The notes below the pieces were generated by a model, which ran no database searches, was not told the DNA's origin, and was given only the letters and a program-made list of their open reading frames with translations. Source: Pseudoalteromonas piratica (GTDB lineage Bacteria > Pseudomonadota > Gammaproteobacteria > Enterobacterales > Alteromonadaceae). Taken from it: 64,000 nt of DNA. Each line of letters starts with the position of its first letter. The stretch's first letter is position 1. The stretch is from assembly GCF_000788395.1 (NCBI RefSeq), contig NZ_CP009888.1:1322001-1386000 (forward strand), read 5' to 3'. The translations under genes and the position numbers were made by a program. Below, in pieces: positions 24,673 to 33,981 of this stretch.

Positions 24673-25687
24673 AAGTCACCCGCTTTGATTTATTTTCGTT
24701 AATTTGCTCTTGTGATAATTGCAGAGATTCTTCAATAATATAAATAGGGCGGCCTTTACTTTCTTTATAAATCCGCCCGATATATTCACCCAGTACGCCA
24801 ATTGCTAATAACTGCACGCCACCGAGCCATAATTGTGCCAGCATCAGTGATGGGTAACCTTGTACTTGGTTGCCAAAAATAAGTGTTTCAAGAAATAAGA
24901 ATGCACTGTAAAAAAATGCTGCAAGTGAGATGGATACGCCAAGCCATGTGGCAATTTTCAGAGGTTTAATACTAAATGACGTAATGCCTGATAATCCCAG
25001 TGCAACTAATTCAATGAAGTTCCATTTGGTCTTACCCGCAGCCCTTTTTGGGCGCTCAAATTCTAATGTGATCTGTTTAAACCCTGGCCACGCCATAAGC
25101 CCTTTCATATACCGATTACGTTCAGGGAGTTTATTGATTTGTTGCACTACGTTATGTGATAAAAGGCGAAAGTCACCCACATCTTTTTCTATGACAACAT
25201 CATCAGACATAAAAGCTAATAAGCGATAAAAAGCATGAGCGGTCCACTTTTTGAGTTTGGACTCTCCGTGTCGCTGGCTGCGACGCATATTGACTACGTC
25301 ATAACCTTGTTGCCATGATGCGATCATCTTCGGGATCAGTTCAGGGGGATCTTGAAGGTCAGCGTCGAGTAAAATAATAGCATCACTATTTGCGTGATCG
25401 AGCCCCGCGGTCATCGCTGCTTCTTTACCAAAGTTTCGACTTAAATTGAATAGCTTAATTGCAAAGCCACTGGCGGGTAATGTCTTTAAAATATCCCATG
25501 TATCATCAGAACTGCCATCGTTGATGTAAATAATTTCACTTTTAATATTGCTTAAAGTATTTAATACAGCGGCTAACTGATTGTGAAAGTGTGCTAGCAC
25601 TTCTTGTTCGTTGTAAACAGCAACAACAATGCTTAGAGACGTTTGCCTTACTAGAGGGGCATGATAATTATCGGAAATAACTCGCAT
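24659..25687 (-). CDS. ArnC/DPM1-like GT2 polyprenyl-phosphate glycosyltransferase
   Basis: A 342-residue GT2 enzyme that loads a nucleotide sugar onto undecaprenyl phosphate. The A-fold domain has IVVAVYNEQEVL (20-31), the DDGSSDDT-like NDGSSDDTWD and the metal motif DADLQDPPE; two membrane segments (about 240-265 and 275-300) anchor it, and the IGRIYKESKGRPIYIIEE tail is typical. It is the first gene of the operon, feeding the ArnT-like enzyme. The divergent GtrA-type gene probably flips or helps present the lipid-linked sugar. Confidence 0.88.
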   Translation of the reverse strand: MRVISDNYHAPLVRQTSLSIVVAVYNEQEVLAHFHNQLAAVLNTLSNIKSEIIYINDGSSDDTWDILKTLPASGFAIKLFNLSRNFGKEAAMTAGLDHANSDAIILLDADLQDPPELIPKMIASWQQGYDVVNMRRSQRHGESKLKKWTAHAFYRLLAFMSDDVVIEKDVGDFRLLSHNVVQQINKLPERNRYMKGLMAWPGFKQITLEFERPKRAAGKTKWNFIELVALGLSGITSFSIKPLKIATWLGVSISLAAFFYSAFLFLETLIFGNQVQGYPSLMLAQLWLGGVQLLAIGVLGEYIGRIYKESKGRPIYIIEESLQLSQEQINENKSKRVTYASK

Positions 25688-25731
25688 ATTAAGACTCTCA
25701 ATTTAAAACAGGTGGCAGTGTATGTGTTGCG

Positions 25732-25774
25732 ATGTCTAATAAATGTCTTTTGCAAAATGACATTTTTTAGACGC
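25732..25774. promoter_or_regulatory. Bidirectional operator between the glycosylation operon and gtrA-like gene
   Basis: On the plus strand ATGTCT occurs at 25732-25737 and 25743-25748, an 11-base period. On the minus strand GCGTCT (from 25774) and ATGTCA (from 25763) repeat the same spacing. Together GTCTAA-N3-ATGTC ... GACAT-N3-TTAGAC is a near-perfect 39-base palindrome centred on 25753. The 11-base phase is the usual spacing for OmpR-family dimers, so this is likely the site of the co-encoded regulator, facing both promoters. Confidence 0.6.
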
Positions 25775-25808
25775 TGCCATGCGCACAATGTATGAGGAGG
25801 TATGTTAT

Positions 25809-26174
25809 ATGAGTAAAGTGCGCTTTTTATGGGTTGGTGGGGTTGTTTTTCTGTGTGATGGCGTAATATTTTACGGCTTAGCCTTTTTGGGTTTGAAAAT
25901 CGAGTTTGCGCGTGCGTTTGCTTTAATTATTGCTGTACAGCTTACTTTTATTGGACATAGAGTGTTTGCTTTAAATGTGGCAAATGGCTTGAATTTGCGT
26001 ATTGCTTTGCTGCGACATCAATTAGCTTCTGGGCTTGGGGCTTTTATTAACTTCACCCTATTCAGTGTGATTTTCTACTTTTCTGATAGCCAAAATTTGG
26101 CGTTTATTGTTGCTGTATTGTGTACTACTTTAGTTAATTTTATGCTTGCTGCATATTGGGTGCATAACACATAA
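25809..26174 (+). CDS. GtrA-family membrane protein
   Basis: A 121-residue membrane protein with four hydrophobic segments, matching the GtrA family (segments RFLWVGGVVFLCDGVIFYGL, FALIIAVQLTFIGHRVFAL, GLGAFINFTLFSVIFYF, CTTLVNFMLAAYWV). GtrA-like proteins are linked to lipid-linked sugar translocation in glycosylation systems. The frame opens at 25779, but GGAGG (25796-25800) is eight bases before ATG 25809, which is the better start. It is divergent from the GT2/GT83 operon and shares its operator. Confidence 0.82.
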   Translation: MSKVRFLWVGGVVFLCDGVIFYGLAFLGLKIEFARAFALIIAVQLTFIGHRVFALNVANGLNLRIALLRHQLASGLGAFINFTLFSVIFYFSDSQNLAFIVAVLCTTLVNFMLAAYWVHNT

Positions 26175-26211
26175 GTGATTGAGATTATGAGGGGATAAAT
26201 AAACTGTATAT

Positions 26212-26277
26212 TTAAGTAACTGCTTATATTACATCCAAATATAGAATCATGTACTATGGTTACTTAAGTGTATTTGT
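26212..26277. promoter_or_regulatory. Spaced inverted repeat upstream of the unknown gene
   Basis: TTAAGTAAC (26212-26220) and GTTACTTAA (26269-26277) are perfect 9-bp arms separated by 48 bases, in the only intergenic space before the unknown 210-residue gene. They may be two half-sites of a regulator; function unknown. Confidence 0.35.
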
Positions 26278-26291
26278 TGGGTTTTTTATAA

Positions 26292-26924
26292 GTGCAAACT
26301 GGGTGTAAAGAGCAAACAGAACTATGGCGAAGTTCGTCAAAAAGCAATGCATACAATGCGTTGTGTAATACGTTTTATGTTCGTGAAATTCATCGTTTGA
26401 GTAAAGAATCATTTAACAATGTTGAGCGATTGCAACGACGTTTTGCAAGCCTTCCTTATTATATTGAAAAAGCGGCCAATCATATTCTAGACGGTAATAG
26501 TCCACTGACATTGGATACCCAAAATGGTAGTTGGATAGCTAAACAATCTCGTGCTGTACCTAAATGTGATTTAGAAAAAAATACGCAGTTTTTTAGTAAA
26601 AATGCCTTTGTTGGATTAATAATTCCGGTTTTAGTATATGACGGTGAGTATTCAACTGTTAGAATCGATAGTGTTGATGAAGTAACAGATTCGCGTTTTC
26701 ATTGTAATCAATTTGGTTGGGTCGCAATGAATGGGCAGTATCAAGATAATAACGATATTCAGGTATTAAAGCCCAGTAAAGCAGCTTTCTCAGCAGCATG
26801 CTGTGGTCATGTATGGCTATTAGGACGTGCTACAACGCCCAGAGTATTAACACTACGTGAAATGTTATTAGCAGCACGAATTAATTGGCAAGATTTTAAA
26901 CACCCATTTATAACTCAAAAATAG
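26292..26924 (+). CDS. Conserved-looking protein of unknown function upstream of ftsB
   Basis: A 210-residue soluble protein starting at GTG 26292. No signal peptide or membrane segment. Cysteines occur in GCKEQ, LCNTF, PKCDLE, FHCNQFG and AACCGHVW; the centre (about 100-150) has a beta-rich pattern (GLIIPVLVYDGEYSTVRIDSVDEV), and the C-terminus ends in a helix (LTLREMLLAARINW). I do not recognise a family. It lies between gtrA and ftsB, nine bases before ftsB, and may be cotranscribed with the ftsB-rpoS run. Codon use looks like its neighbours. Confidence 0.6.
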   Translation: MQTGCKEQTELWRSSSKSNAYNALCNTFYVREIHRLSKESFNNVERLQRRFASLPYYIEKAANHILDGNSPLTLDTQNGSWIAKQSRAVPKCDLEKNTQFFSKNAFVGLIIPVLVYDGEYSTVRIDSVDEVTDSRFHCNQFGWVAMNGQYQDNNDIQVLKPSKAAFSAACCGHVWLLGRATTPRVLTLREMLLAARINWQDFKHPFITQK

Positions 26925-26932
26925 AATTAACC

Positions 26933-27217
26933 ATGCGATTATTTCAATTAGCCTTATTGTGCTTGTTCGCGAGCCTACAGTACCAATTATGGTTTGGCCA
27001 TCATGGTGTTAAAGATTTTAAAAGGCTTAAATCAGCAGTGGAACAACATACCGAAGTTAATACACGTCTCGAAAGACGTAACAAGTTGTTGAAAGCGGAT
27101 GTTGAAGACTTAAAGCTGGGCTTAGAAGGTATTGAAGAGCGTGCTAGAAATGAGTTAGGGATGATCAAACAAGGCGAAACATTTTTTCGCGTAACACACA
27201 AAAATGACAGATTTTAA
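26933..27217 (+). CDS. ftsB: Cell division protein FtsB
   Basis: A 94-residue bitopic protein: membrane segment at about 3-20 (LFQLALLCLFASLQYQLWFG), then a coiled coil (VKDFKRLKSAVEQHTEVNTRLERRNKLLKADVEDL-type heptads) and the GLEGIEERARNELGMIKQGETFFRV signature. It joins FtsL and FtsQ in the divisome. It overlaps ispD by 14 bases, the standard gammaproteobacterial pair. Confidence 0.95.
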   Translation: MRLFQLALLCLFASLQYQLWFGHHGVKDFKRLKSAVEQHTEVNTRLERRNKLLKADVEDLKLGLEGIEERARNELGMIKQGETFFRVTHKNDRF

Positions 27218-27914
27218 CGCTTCAATAGCATTTGTTGTGCCCGCTGCAGGCGTTGGTGCTCGAATGCAAGCCAATAAGCCCAAGCAATATATTCAACTTG
27301 GCAATAAAACAGTTTTAGAACACACCATTGATAAGCTCAATACAACCATTCCAAATGCACTTATTATTGTTGCTATTAGCGAAGACGATGCTTACTTCCC
27401 GGAACTAGACTTACCGAGTAATGTAATTACTGTGTTAGGGGGTAAGGAACGTGCTGATTCTGTGCTAAATGCGCTTAACTACCTCACCATCAATCATGTT
27501 GTTGACTGGGTACTTGTTCATGACGCTGCCCGGCCATTGGTATTACCCAATGATATTTTAAAACTAATTAGCACGTGTCAATCAAATCAGTGTGGTGGCA
27601 TTTTGGCAAGCAAAGTCAGAGATACCATTAAACAGGGAAGTCACTTTGTCGATGCTACCGTGCCAAGAGAGACTCTTTGGCAAGCGCAAACGCCGCAGAT
27701 GTTCTTACTGAACGAATTAACTAGCGCATTGACTAATGCGTTAAACGCTCATGTTGCGATAACGGATGAAGCCTCGGCGATTGAATGGGCTGGTGGCAAA
27801 GTGCAATTAATTGAAAGTCGTGCTGATAATATAAAATTGACGACCCCTGATGATATTGCAATCGCAGAGTTTTTGATTGCGAAGCAAACTTTGGAGAACA
27901 ACACATGCGAATAG
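27204..27914 (+). CDS. ispD: 2-C-methyl-D-erythritol 4-phosphate cytidylyltransferase
   Basis: A 236-residue cytidylyltransferase making CDP-ME from MEP and CTP in the non-mevalonate isoprenoid pathway. The CTP-binding loop [20 protein letters not shown] is at about 12-31, [11 protein letters not shown] and the C-terminal [11 protein letters not shown] are conserved. Same length as E. coli IspD. Overlaps ftsB and ispF, indicating coupled translation. Confidence 0.96.
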   Translation: MTDFNASIAFVVPAAGVGARMQANKPKQYIQLGNKTVLEHTIDKLNTTIPNALIIVAISEDDAYFPELDLPSNVITVLGGKERADSVLNALNYLTINHVVDWVLVHDAARPLVLPNDILKLISTCQSNQCGGILASKVRDTIKQGSHFVDATVPRETLWQAQTPQMFLLNELTSALTNALNAHVAITDEASAIEWAGGKVQLIESRADNIKLTTPDDIAIAEFLIAKQTLENNTCE

Positions 27915-28378
27915 GTCATGGCTATGATGTGCATAAGTTTGGTGGTGAAGGGCCACTGACAATTGCAGGTGTAAAAATTGATTATGAATTTGGTTTTTTA
28001 GCTCACTCAGACGGTGATGTGGCAATTCATGCATTGTGCGATGCTATTTTAGGAGCATTAGCGCTTGGTGACATTGGCAAACACTTTCCTGATACTGCAG
28101 CCGAATTTGAAAACATTGATAGCCGAATTTTATTGCGCCATGTGGTATCGCTAATGACAGAGCGCGGTTACACCGTTGGCAATACCGATATTACGATTGT
28201 TGCGCAAGCGCCTAAAATGGCTCCACACATTAATACTATGCGTGAAACAATCGCGAAAAACTTAAATATAGGTATCGATCAAGTTAATGTGAAAGCAACA
28301 ACAACAGAAAAACTCGGTTTTGCAGGTCGCAAAGAAGGCATTGAAAGCCATGCTGTGGTGCTACTGTTAAATGGATAA
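27905..28378 (+). CDS. ispF: 2-C-methyl-D-erythritol 2,4-cyclodiphosphate synthase
   Basis: A 157-residue trimeric synthase forming MEcPP. The metal site is GHGYDVHKF (4-12) with DxH, followed by [20 protein letters not shown] and the C-terminal [17 protein letters not shown]. It overlaps ispD by ten bases and truD by eight; the two isoprenoid enzymes act in the same pathway. Confidence 0.97.
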   Translation: MRIGHGYDVHKFGGEGPLTIAGVKIDYEFGFLAHSDGDVAIHALCDAILGALALGDIGKHFPDTAAEFENIDSRILLRHVVSLMTERGYTVGNTDITIVAQAPKMAPHINTMRETIAKNLNIGIDQVNVKATTTEKLGFAGRKEGIESHAVVLLLNG

Positions 28379-29411
28379 CTTATGTTATTTATACGGTAAA
28401 CCAAGTTCGACGGCTGAGTTTAAAAGCTTTGCTGAAGACTTTCGAGTAGATGAAGAGCTCGGCTTTGAGCTGACGGGAAGTGGCGAGCATGTCTGTTTAT
28501 TGGTGCTTAAAAAAGGTGAAAACACACAATATATTGCTAAGCAAATTGCAAAAATAGCGGGCACACAGGTTCGTAATGTTAGTTATCCAGGTTTAAAAGA
28601 TCGCAATGCAGTCACTTCGCAATGGTTTAGTGTACCTGTGCCGATTAAAAAGCAAATTGATTTCTCTAAGCTTAATAGTGAGAGTGTAAAAGTACTTCAA
28701 CAAGTGCGCCATAATCGAAAGCTAAAAACAGGATGTCATAAGGCAAATCGTTTTACGATCACACTTCGAAATTGCAGCATGGTTGAGGATATCTTGACGC
28801 GAATTAATGCAGTTCGACAAGGCGTACCAAATTATTTTGGTGTACAACGGTTTGGTCATGATGGGCATAATTTAACACTTGCGGAACAACTCTTTGCTGG
28901 TAGAGAGATCCATGACAGAAAGTTGCGTGGTATTGTTATATCGGCTGCTCGTTCGCATATTTTTAACCAAATTGTTAGTCAACGAATTGCACAATACGGC
29001 ATTGCAAAAACAATGACTGAAGAAGTATTTCTGCTAAATGGCAGCAATGCATTTTTCAAAGAACCGATTAGCCTTGAAACGGTTAATCGTTTGGCAAGTG
29101 GCGATATTCATTTATCTGCACCTTTGGTTGGTAAAGGGGAACAAGGGATTACAGAGCAGGAGCAACATTGGTTAGCACCTTTTTCCTCTTGGTGTGACAG
29201 CCTTGCACAACTAGGATTAAAATCTGAACGTAGAAATATGCGCCTTTACCCTGAAAAATTTGAAGTACATCATGTAGATAAAGATATGATAGAGTTTAGC
29301 TTTGCACTGCCAAAAGGGTGTTTTGCAACAGCGGTATTACGTGAACTCGCGCTATGCCGAGATGTATCATTAAAGAATAAGGAAAATCATGAAAATCTTG
29401 TTGAGCAATGA
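28371..29411 (+). CDS. truD: tRNA pseudouridine(13) synthase
   Basis: A 346-residue pseudouridine synthase modifying U13 of tRNA-Glu. The catalytic aspartate is in [12 protein letters not shown], preceded by the [16 protein letters not shown] strand; [14 protein letters not shown] and the C-terminal [15 protein letters not shown] are family signatures. Length is close to E. coli TruD. It overlaps both neighbours, 23 bases with surE. Confidence 0.95.
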   Translation: MDNLCYLYGKPSSTAEFKSFAEDFRVDEELGFELTGSGEHVCLLVLKKGENTQYIAKQIAKIAGTQVRNVSYPGLKDRNAVTSQWFSVPVPIKKQIDFSKLNSESVKVLQQVRHNRKLKTGCHKANRFTITLRNCSMVEDILTRINAVRQGVPNYFGVQRFGHDGHNLTLAEQLFAGREIHDRKLRGIVISAARSHIFNQIVSQRIAQYGIAKTMTEEVFLLNGSNAFFKEPISLETVNRLASGDIHLSAPLVGKGEQGITEQEQHWLAPFSSWCDSLAQLGLKSERRNMRLYPEKFEVHHVDKDMIEFSFALPKGCFATAVLRELALCRDVSLKNKENHENLVEQ

Positions 29412-30153
29412 TGATGGTGTAACAGCTAAAGGCATTGAAGCACTTTATCTAGCGCTTTCTAAAATTGCAGATGTGACAGTCGTTGCGCCGGATAGAAATT
29501 GCAGTGGTGCAAGTAATTCACTTACTTTGCTAAACCCGTTAAGAACGCATACTCATGAAAATGGCTTTATCTCTGTAAATGGTACACCAAGTGATTGCGT
29601 GCAACTGGCGATGAATAAACTGTTAGACTTCACTCCTGATCTTGTTGTTGCAGGTATTAATAATGGTGCTAATCTCGGTGATGATACGCTTTACTCCGGT
29701 ACCGTTGCTGCTGCAACTGAAGGGCGCTTCTTAGGTTTACCTGCGATTGCTGTTTCACTTTGCTCTAAACAGGAAAAACACTACGAAACAGCTGCATCAG
29801 TTGCTGTTGCTATTATTAATGAAATTAAAGAGCATCCTTTAGCGTCAGACCAAATCATTAACTTAAATGTGCCTGATATACCCCTTACGGAGTTAAAAGG
29901 TATTCAAGTTACGCGTTTAGGCTCTCGCCACAAAGCAGAAACCATGCAAGAACAAAATGATCCTTGGGGTCGCAAAATCTACTGGTATGGGCATTTAGGC
30001 GAAGCATTAGATGCGGGTGAGGGAACAGACTTTCATGCCGTTGCAAGTGGCTATGCTTCTGTTACGCCATTAACAGTTGATATGACTGCGAAATCAAGTC
30101 TGAAAAAAATGGAAAGTTGGGTTCAAGGGTTAAAGATATCAGGTGTTAACTAA
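29389..30153 (+). CDS. surE: 5'/3'-nucleotidase SurE
   Basis: A 254-residue metal-dependent nucleotidase and exopolyphosphatase. [13 protein letters not shown] (4-16) supplies the DD metal pair, SGASNSLT binds phosphate and the [11 protein letters not shown] and [20 protein letters not shown] loops are conserved. ATG 29389 follows AAGGAAA. It overlaps pcm by 11 bases, as in most gammaproteobacteria. Confidence 0.96.
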   Translation: MKILLSNDDGVTAKGIEALYLALSKIADVTVVAPDRNCSGASNSLTLLNPLRTHTHENGFISVNGTPSDCVQLAMNKLLDFTPDLVVAGINNGANLGDDTLYSGTVAAATEGRFLGLPAIAVSLCSKQEKHYETAASVAVAIINEIKEHPLASDQIINLNVPDIPLTELKGIQVTRLGSRHKAETMQEQNDPWGRKIYWYGHLGEALDAGEGTDFHAVASGYASVTPLTVDMTAKSSLKKMESWVQGLKISGVN

Positions 30154-30784
30154 TTATCGTCGAAGTGCGCATCAATTAGCACAACTATTATATGAGCAAG
30201 GTATCCGCTCTCAAAAGGTGTTAGACGCGATTGCGTTAACACCTCGTCACCTTTTTGTTGATGATGTTTTACAACATAAGTCCTATCAAAATACAGCACT
30301 GCCAATTGGCTTAGGTCAAACCATTTCTCAACCATTTATGGTAGCGAGAATGACAGAACTTTTGCTGCAACTGACAAGTCCAAGCGCAAAAATTCTAGAA
30401 ATAGGCACAGGCTCGGGTTATCAATCAGCTATTTTAGCGCAGTGTTTTGAGCATATTTATTCAGTTGAAAGAATCAAAGCATTGCAGTGGCAAGCTAAAA
30501 GCAGGTTACAAAAACTCGATTTGTTTAATGTCACTATGAAACATGCTGATGGGTGGCAAGGTTGGCAGGCCAATGCTCCTTTCGGTGGGATTATTGTAAC
30601 AGCCGCTGCAGCTGAAATTCCGCAAGCATTATTGGCGCAACTCGATGAGGACGGGATTCTATTATCCCCAATAGGTGATAGAGAGCAGCACTTAGTGGCA
30701 GTAAAACGTCAAGGTGATTCGTTTATTTCTGAAAAATTAGAAGCAGTTAAGTTTGTGCCCTTGGTCGCAGGTGCGATTGACTAG
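30143..30784 (+). CDS. pcm: Protein-L-isoaspartate O-methyltransferase
   Basis: A 213-residue SAM-dependent enzyme repairing isoaspartyl residues. The SAM motif [15 protein letters not shown] (about 86-100) and the [25 protein letters not shown] segments are conserved; [14 protein letters not shown] closes the domain. The start is GTG 30143 (reading [11 protein letters not shown]). Followed 11 bases on by nlpD. Confidence 0.95.
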   Translation: MLTNYRRSAHQLAQLLYEQGIRSQKVLDAIALTPRHLFVDDVLQHKSYQNTALPIGLGQTISQPFMVARMTELLLQLTSPSAKILEIGTGSGYQSAILAQCFEHIYSVERIKALQWQAKSRLQKLDLFNVTMKHADGWQGWQANAPFGGIIVTAAAAEIPQALLAQLDEDGILLSPIGDREQHLVAVKRQGDSFISEKLEAVKFVPLVAGAID

Positions 30785-30794
30785 GAGATAATGG

Positions 30795-31619
30795 ATGCGT
30801 TTTGCTTGTCAGCTTTTTGTGTGCTTAATATGTTTGCAGCTTTTAGCTTGTAGTAGCAGAACTGCACCTGCACCAGTAACCAGCCTTACATCTGGTAAGA
30901 CAACTTCGCAACAAAAAATTAAAATTAAAGGAAATAGTTACAAAGTTAAGAAAGGTGAAACCTTATACTCAATTGCCTTTAGATCAAACAAAGACTTCCG
31001 AGATCTGGCTAGGATCAATGGAATTAAAGACCCTTACACGATCTTCCCAGGTCAAATTTTACACCTTAGTCAAGCTAGTAAAACAACAAAAAAGCCTAAA
31101 AAATACACATCTAAGAGCAGCAAGTCCACTAAAAATATACAAAAAAATAACAAATCATTAAAAAAACCACTTGATCCAAAAAAACAACAAGAGTATGTTG
31201 AAAATCAAGCCAGTATAAAAAAGCAGCAAAAAGTAAATAAAAATACTGGAAAGTTGCGATGGTATTGGCCCGCTAAGGGTCAGGTAGCAAGGAAATTTTC
31301 AGGAAAAGAAAATGGCTACAAAGGAATACTAATAAAAAATAAGTTAGGGACCAACGTTCTTGCAGCAGCAGATGGGATTGTTGTTTATGCGGGAAGTGCG
31401 TTAAGAGGATATGGTAATTTAATCATTGTGAAACATAATGATGATTATCTTACTGCTTATGCTCACAACCAAAATATTTTGGTTAAAGAAAAGCAAAAAG
31501 TTACAGCTAGGCAAAAAATTGCCTCGATGGGTAACTCTGAAGCTAAGTCTGTTGGACTTAGATTTGAAGTGAGATTTCGCGGAAAATCAGTGGACCCATT
31601 AAGGTACTTGCCACGCTAA
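30795..31619 (+). CDS. nlpD: NlpD lipoprotein, LysM and degenerate LytM domains
   Basis: A 274-residue lipoprotein with lipobox LLAC at residues 16-19. One LysM domain (about 51-94, YKVKKGETLYSIAF ... ILHL), a Lys-rich linker (about 98-150) and a C-terminal LytM/M23 domain follow. The zinc residues of active LytM are replaced, as in E. coli NlpD, which activates the amidase AmiC at the septum. It is shorter than the roughly 380-residue E. coli protein. It probably carries an internal rpoS promoter, as in other species; I did not assign one. Confidence 0.93.
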   Translation: MRFACQLFVCLICLQLLACSSRTAPAPVTSLTSGKTTSQQKIKIKGNSYKVKKGETLYSIAFRSNKDFRDLARINGIKDPYTIFPGQILHLSQASKTTKKPKKYTSKSSKSTKNIQKNNKSLKKPLDPKKQQEYVENQASIKKQQKVNKNTGKLRWYWPAKGQVARKFSGKENGYKGILIKNKLGTNVLAAADGIVVYAGSALRGYGNLIIVKHNDDYLTAYAHNQNILVKEKQKVTARQKIASMGNSEAKSVGLRFEVRFRGKSVDPLRYLPR

Positions 31620-31682
31620 GTTAGTTGAGGCGCGAACGTGTTTTAGTGTTTATAGGTCACTGAATGACTCGGGAGGATGCTT

Positions 31683-32639
31683 ATGGGACGCACAAAGAAA
31701 GAAAATACTGAAGATCTAACCATCGAAATGGACGTAAAAGATGAGGATCTACAACAAATCGACGAGACTGAAGACGAAGTTTTCGCCAAAGAAGAGGTTG
31801 TTAAGAATTTAGACGCAACCCAGCTTTATCTAGGCGAAATTGGTTTTTCTCCACTACTCAGTGCAGAAGAAGAAGTCTTTTTTGCACGTAAAGCCTTACG
31901 CGGATGTGAAGCTTCACGCAAACGAATGATCGAAAGTAATTTACGATTAGTTGTTAAAATAGCGCGACGCTACAACAACAGAGGTCTTGCCCTTCTAGAT
32001 CTAATTGAAGAAGGCAATTTAGGTTTGATCCGAGCGGTTGAGAAATTTGATCCTGAACGTGGGTTTAGATTCTCTACTTATGCAACTTGGTGGATCAGAC
32101 AAACCATAGAGCGTGCAATTATGAACCAAACTCGCACGATTCGATTACCCATCCATGTTGTTAAAGAGCTCAATGTTTACTTACGCACTGCTCGTGAATT
32201 AACACAAAAGTTAGACCACGAACCAACTGCCGAGGAAATTGCAGAAAAGCTTGATCGTCCAGTCGAAGACGTGAGTAAGATGCTTCGCTTGAATGAAAAA
32301 ATCAGTTCAGTTGATACGCCGATTGGCGGTGACTCTGACAAGGCTTTACTCGACATTATTGCTGACGAAAAAGGTCTTGGCCCAGAAGGTGAGATCCAAG
32401 ATCAAGACATACACAACAACATTGTTCATTGGCTTGAAGAGTTAAACGCAAAACAGCGAGAAGTACTTGCTAGACGTTTTGGTTTACTTGGATACGAACC
32501 TTCTACATTAGAAGATGTTGGTAAAGAAATTGGTTTGACTCGTGAGCGAGTGAGACAAATCCAGGTAGAAGCACTGCGCAGATTAAAAGAAGTACTGACG
32601 CATCAAGGTTTGAGCATAGAGTCTCTATTTAGAGCTTAG
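31683..32639 (+). CDS. rpoS: RNA polymerase sigma factor RpoS
   Basis: A 318-residue stationary-phase sigma factor, slightly shorter than E. coli RpoS. Region 1.2 ([21 protein letters not shown]), 2.1-2.4 ([53 protein letters not shown]), 3 and 4.2 ([27 protein letters not shown]) are complete; the acidic N-terminus (ETEDEV) is typical of gammaproteobacteria. The frame opens at ATG 31677, but GGGAGG at 31671-31676 touches it; ATG 31683 gives six-base spacing. It is the last gene of the run and has its own terminator. Confidence 0.97.
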   Translation: MGRTKKENTEDLTIEMDVKDEDLQQIDETEDEVFAKEEVVKNLDATQLYLGEIGFSPLLSAEEEVFFARKALRGCEASRKRMIESNLRLVVKIARRYNNRGLALLDLIEEGNLGLIRAVEKFDPERGFRFSTYATWWIRQTIERAIMNQTRTIRLPIHVVKELNVYLRTARELTQKLDHEPTAEEIAEKLDRPVEDVSKMLRLNEKISSVDTPIGGDSDKALLDIIADEKGLGPEGEIQDQDIHNNIVHWLEELNAKQREVLARRFGLLGYEPSTLEDVGKEIGLTRERVRQIQVEALRRLKEVLTHQGLSIESLFRA

Positions 32640-32654
32640 TCACAAGCACTACAT

Positions 32655-32683
32655 AAAAAACCGCTTACTTTAGCGGTTTTTTT
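32655..32683. terminator. Bidirectional terminator between rpoS and ispB
   Basis: ACCGCT and AGCGGT arms around a TACTTT loop, with A6 upstream and T7 downstream, between convergent genes. Confidence 0.9.
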
Positions 32684-32719
32684 GATCTCAAAGTTCTAAT
32701 ACACCCAGTTTGAAGGTGA

Positions 32720-33691
32720 TTAGTAAGTTCTATCTACCGAAAGCTTAGCCAGCGCAATCAATGCTTCTTTATATTCTGAATTAGGAATATCGCTCAGGTA
32801 TGAAATTGCTTTTTCAGCTTCTTCTTGAGCTTTCGCCATTGTCAGAGCGAGTGCATTTGTTTCGTCTAGAATTGAAAGTACTTTATCTAAATACTCTTTG
32901 CCGTCGGCATTTTCGATTGCGCCTCGGATTAATTCGGATTGTTCTTTAGAGCCATTTTTCATCGCTATAATCAAAGGTAAAGTTGGTTTACCTTCAGCGA
33001 GATCATCACCAATTGATTTACCTAGTTCAGCTTGATTGGCACTGTAGTCGAGAACATCGTCAACTAGCTGGAACGCTGTGCCTAAATGCATGCCGTAGTA
33101 CTTAAATGCCTCAATTGTTTTATCATCTTTCTCTGTGATGATAGCAGCTAACTCAGTTGCGGCTTCAAATAGTTTGGCTGTTTTACTGTAGATAACTTGC
33201 ATATAGCTATCCTCAGTTGTGTCGGGATCATTACAGTTCATTAACTGTAATACTTCACCTTCAGCAATCACATTTGTCGCATGAGCAAAAATATCCATTA
33301 CTTGCATTTTGTTAAAGCCAACCATAAGTTGGAAAGCGCGTGTATAGATAAAGTCACCAACTAATACACTTGCGGCATTACCAAACTCAGCATTAGCAGT
33401 AGGGTTGCCACGTCTTAATAAAGACTCATCTACAACATCATCGTGAAGTAATGTCGCGGTGTGGATAAATTCAACAATTGCAGCTAAACGAATGTGGTCT
33501 TGCCCTTGGTGTCCAAGTGCTTTTGCTGCAAGGATAGATAATATTGGACGAATTCGTTTGCCACCGCTATTGACAATATACAGGCCTAACTGATTTACAA
33601 GTGCAACATTTGATTGCAGCTGCTGCTCAATCAATTGATTGACCGCTAACATATCTTGTTCTGTTAAGGCTTGAATTGCTTTAATATCCAT
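32720..33691 (-). CDS. ispB: Octaprenyl diphosphate synthase
   Basis: A 323-residue trans-prenyltransferase making the side chain of ubiquinone. Aspartate motifs are LLHDDVVDE and LVDDVLDY; GKRIRPILS and GNPTANAEFG are conserved. Length equals E. coli IspB from ATG 33691, which follows GGAG; the frame extends back to GTG 33742 without a ribosome site. It is divergent from rplU, the usual order. Confidence 0.95.
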   Translation of the reverse strand: MDIKAIQALTEQDMLAVNQLIEQQLQSNVALVNQLGLYIVNSGGKRIRPILSILAAKALGHQGQDHIRLAAIVEFIHTATLLHDDVVDESLLRRGNPTANAEFGNAASVLVGDFIYTRAFQLMVGFNKMQVMDIFAHATNVIAEGEVLQLMNCNDPDTTEDSYMQVIYSKTAKLFEAATELAAIITEKDDKTIEAFKYYGMHLGTAFQLVDDVLDYSANQAELGKSIGDDLAEGKPTLPLIIAMKNGSKEQSELIRGAIENADGKEYLDKVLSILDETNALALTMAKAQEEAEKAISYLSDIPNSEYKEALIALAKLSVDRTY

Positions 33692-33981
33692 GAGTCTCCA
33701 AGTAATAGGGGTACGAGCCGCATATTTGCCGGGATTGTACACTATTTTTGGCTTTTAGTAGAATCAATATTTTATCTAAAAATAATAGTTTTCTAAGTGG
33801 ATAATATTGGGTAGAATTGGCGACAATAATATCAAATTTTTATGAGCGTCCATCGAAACGCAACATTATTAGTCTTTTTTGTAAAAATAGGCTTGCGCAA
33901 TTGTCCAATTTCACGTAGACTTCGCGCCCTATCGAAGATTATTAAGTTGCGTCGATTTGAGGGCGCAGAACGGAGTTAATT
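33692..33981. other. Divergent promoter region between ispB and rplU
   Basis: About 290 bases with no gene. The right part holds the rplU promoter and an inverted repeat, described separately. The left part is AT-rich with no recognised operator; the ispB promoter must lie here. Confidence 0.6.
33893..33966 (+). promoter_or_regulatory. rplU promoter with GC-rich discriminator and inverted repeat
   Basis: TTGCGC (33893-33898), a 17-base spacer and TAGACT (33916-33921) form a clear sigma-70 promoter; the following TCGCGCC is a GC-rich discriminator, the pattern of stringently controlled ribosomal promoters. GCGCCCT (33924-33930) and AGGGCGC (33960-33966) enclose ATCGA/TCGAT, a possible hairpin that partly overlaps the expected start site. 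Confidence 0.6.

Noticed and set aside
31098..31250. Lys/Thr/Ser-rich repeat in nlpD as signs of horizontal transfer
   Set aside because: Lys-rich linkers between LysM and LytM are common in NlpD of low-GC marine species.
33832..33981. Possible small RNA gene before rplU
   Set aside because: The structure is explained by the rplU promoter and its inverted repeat; there is no T-rich end.
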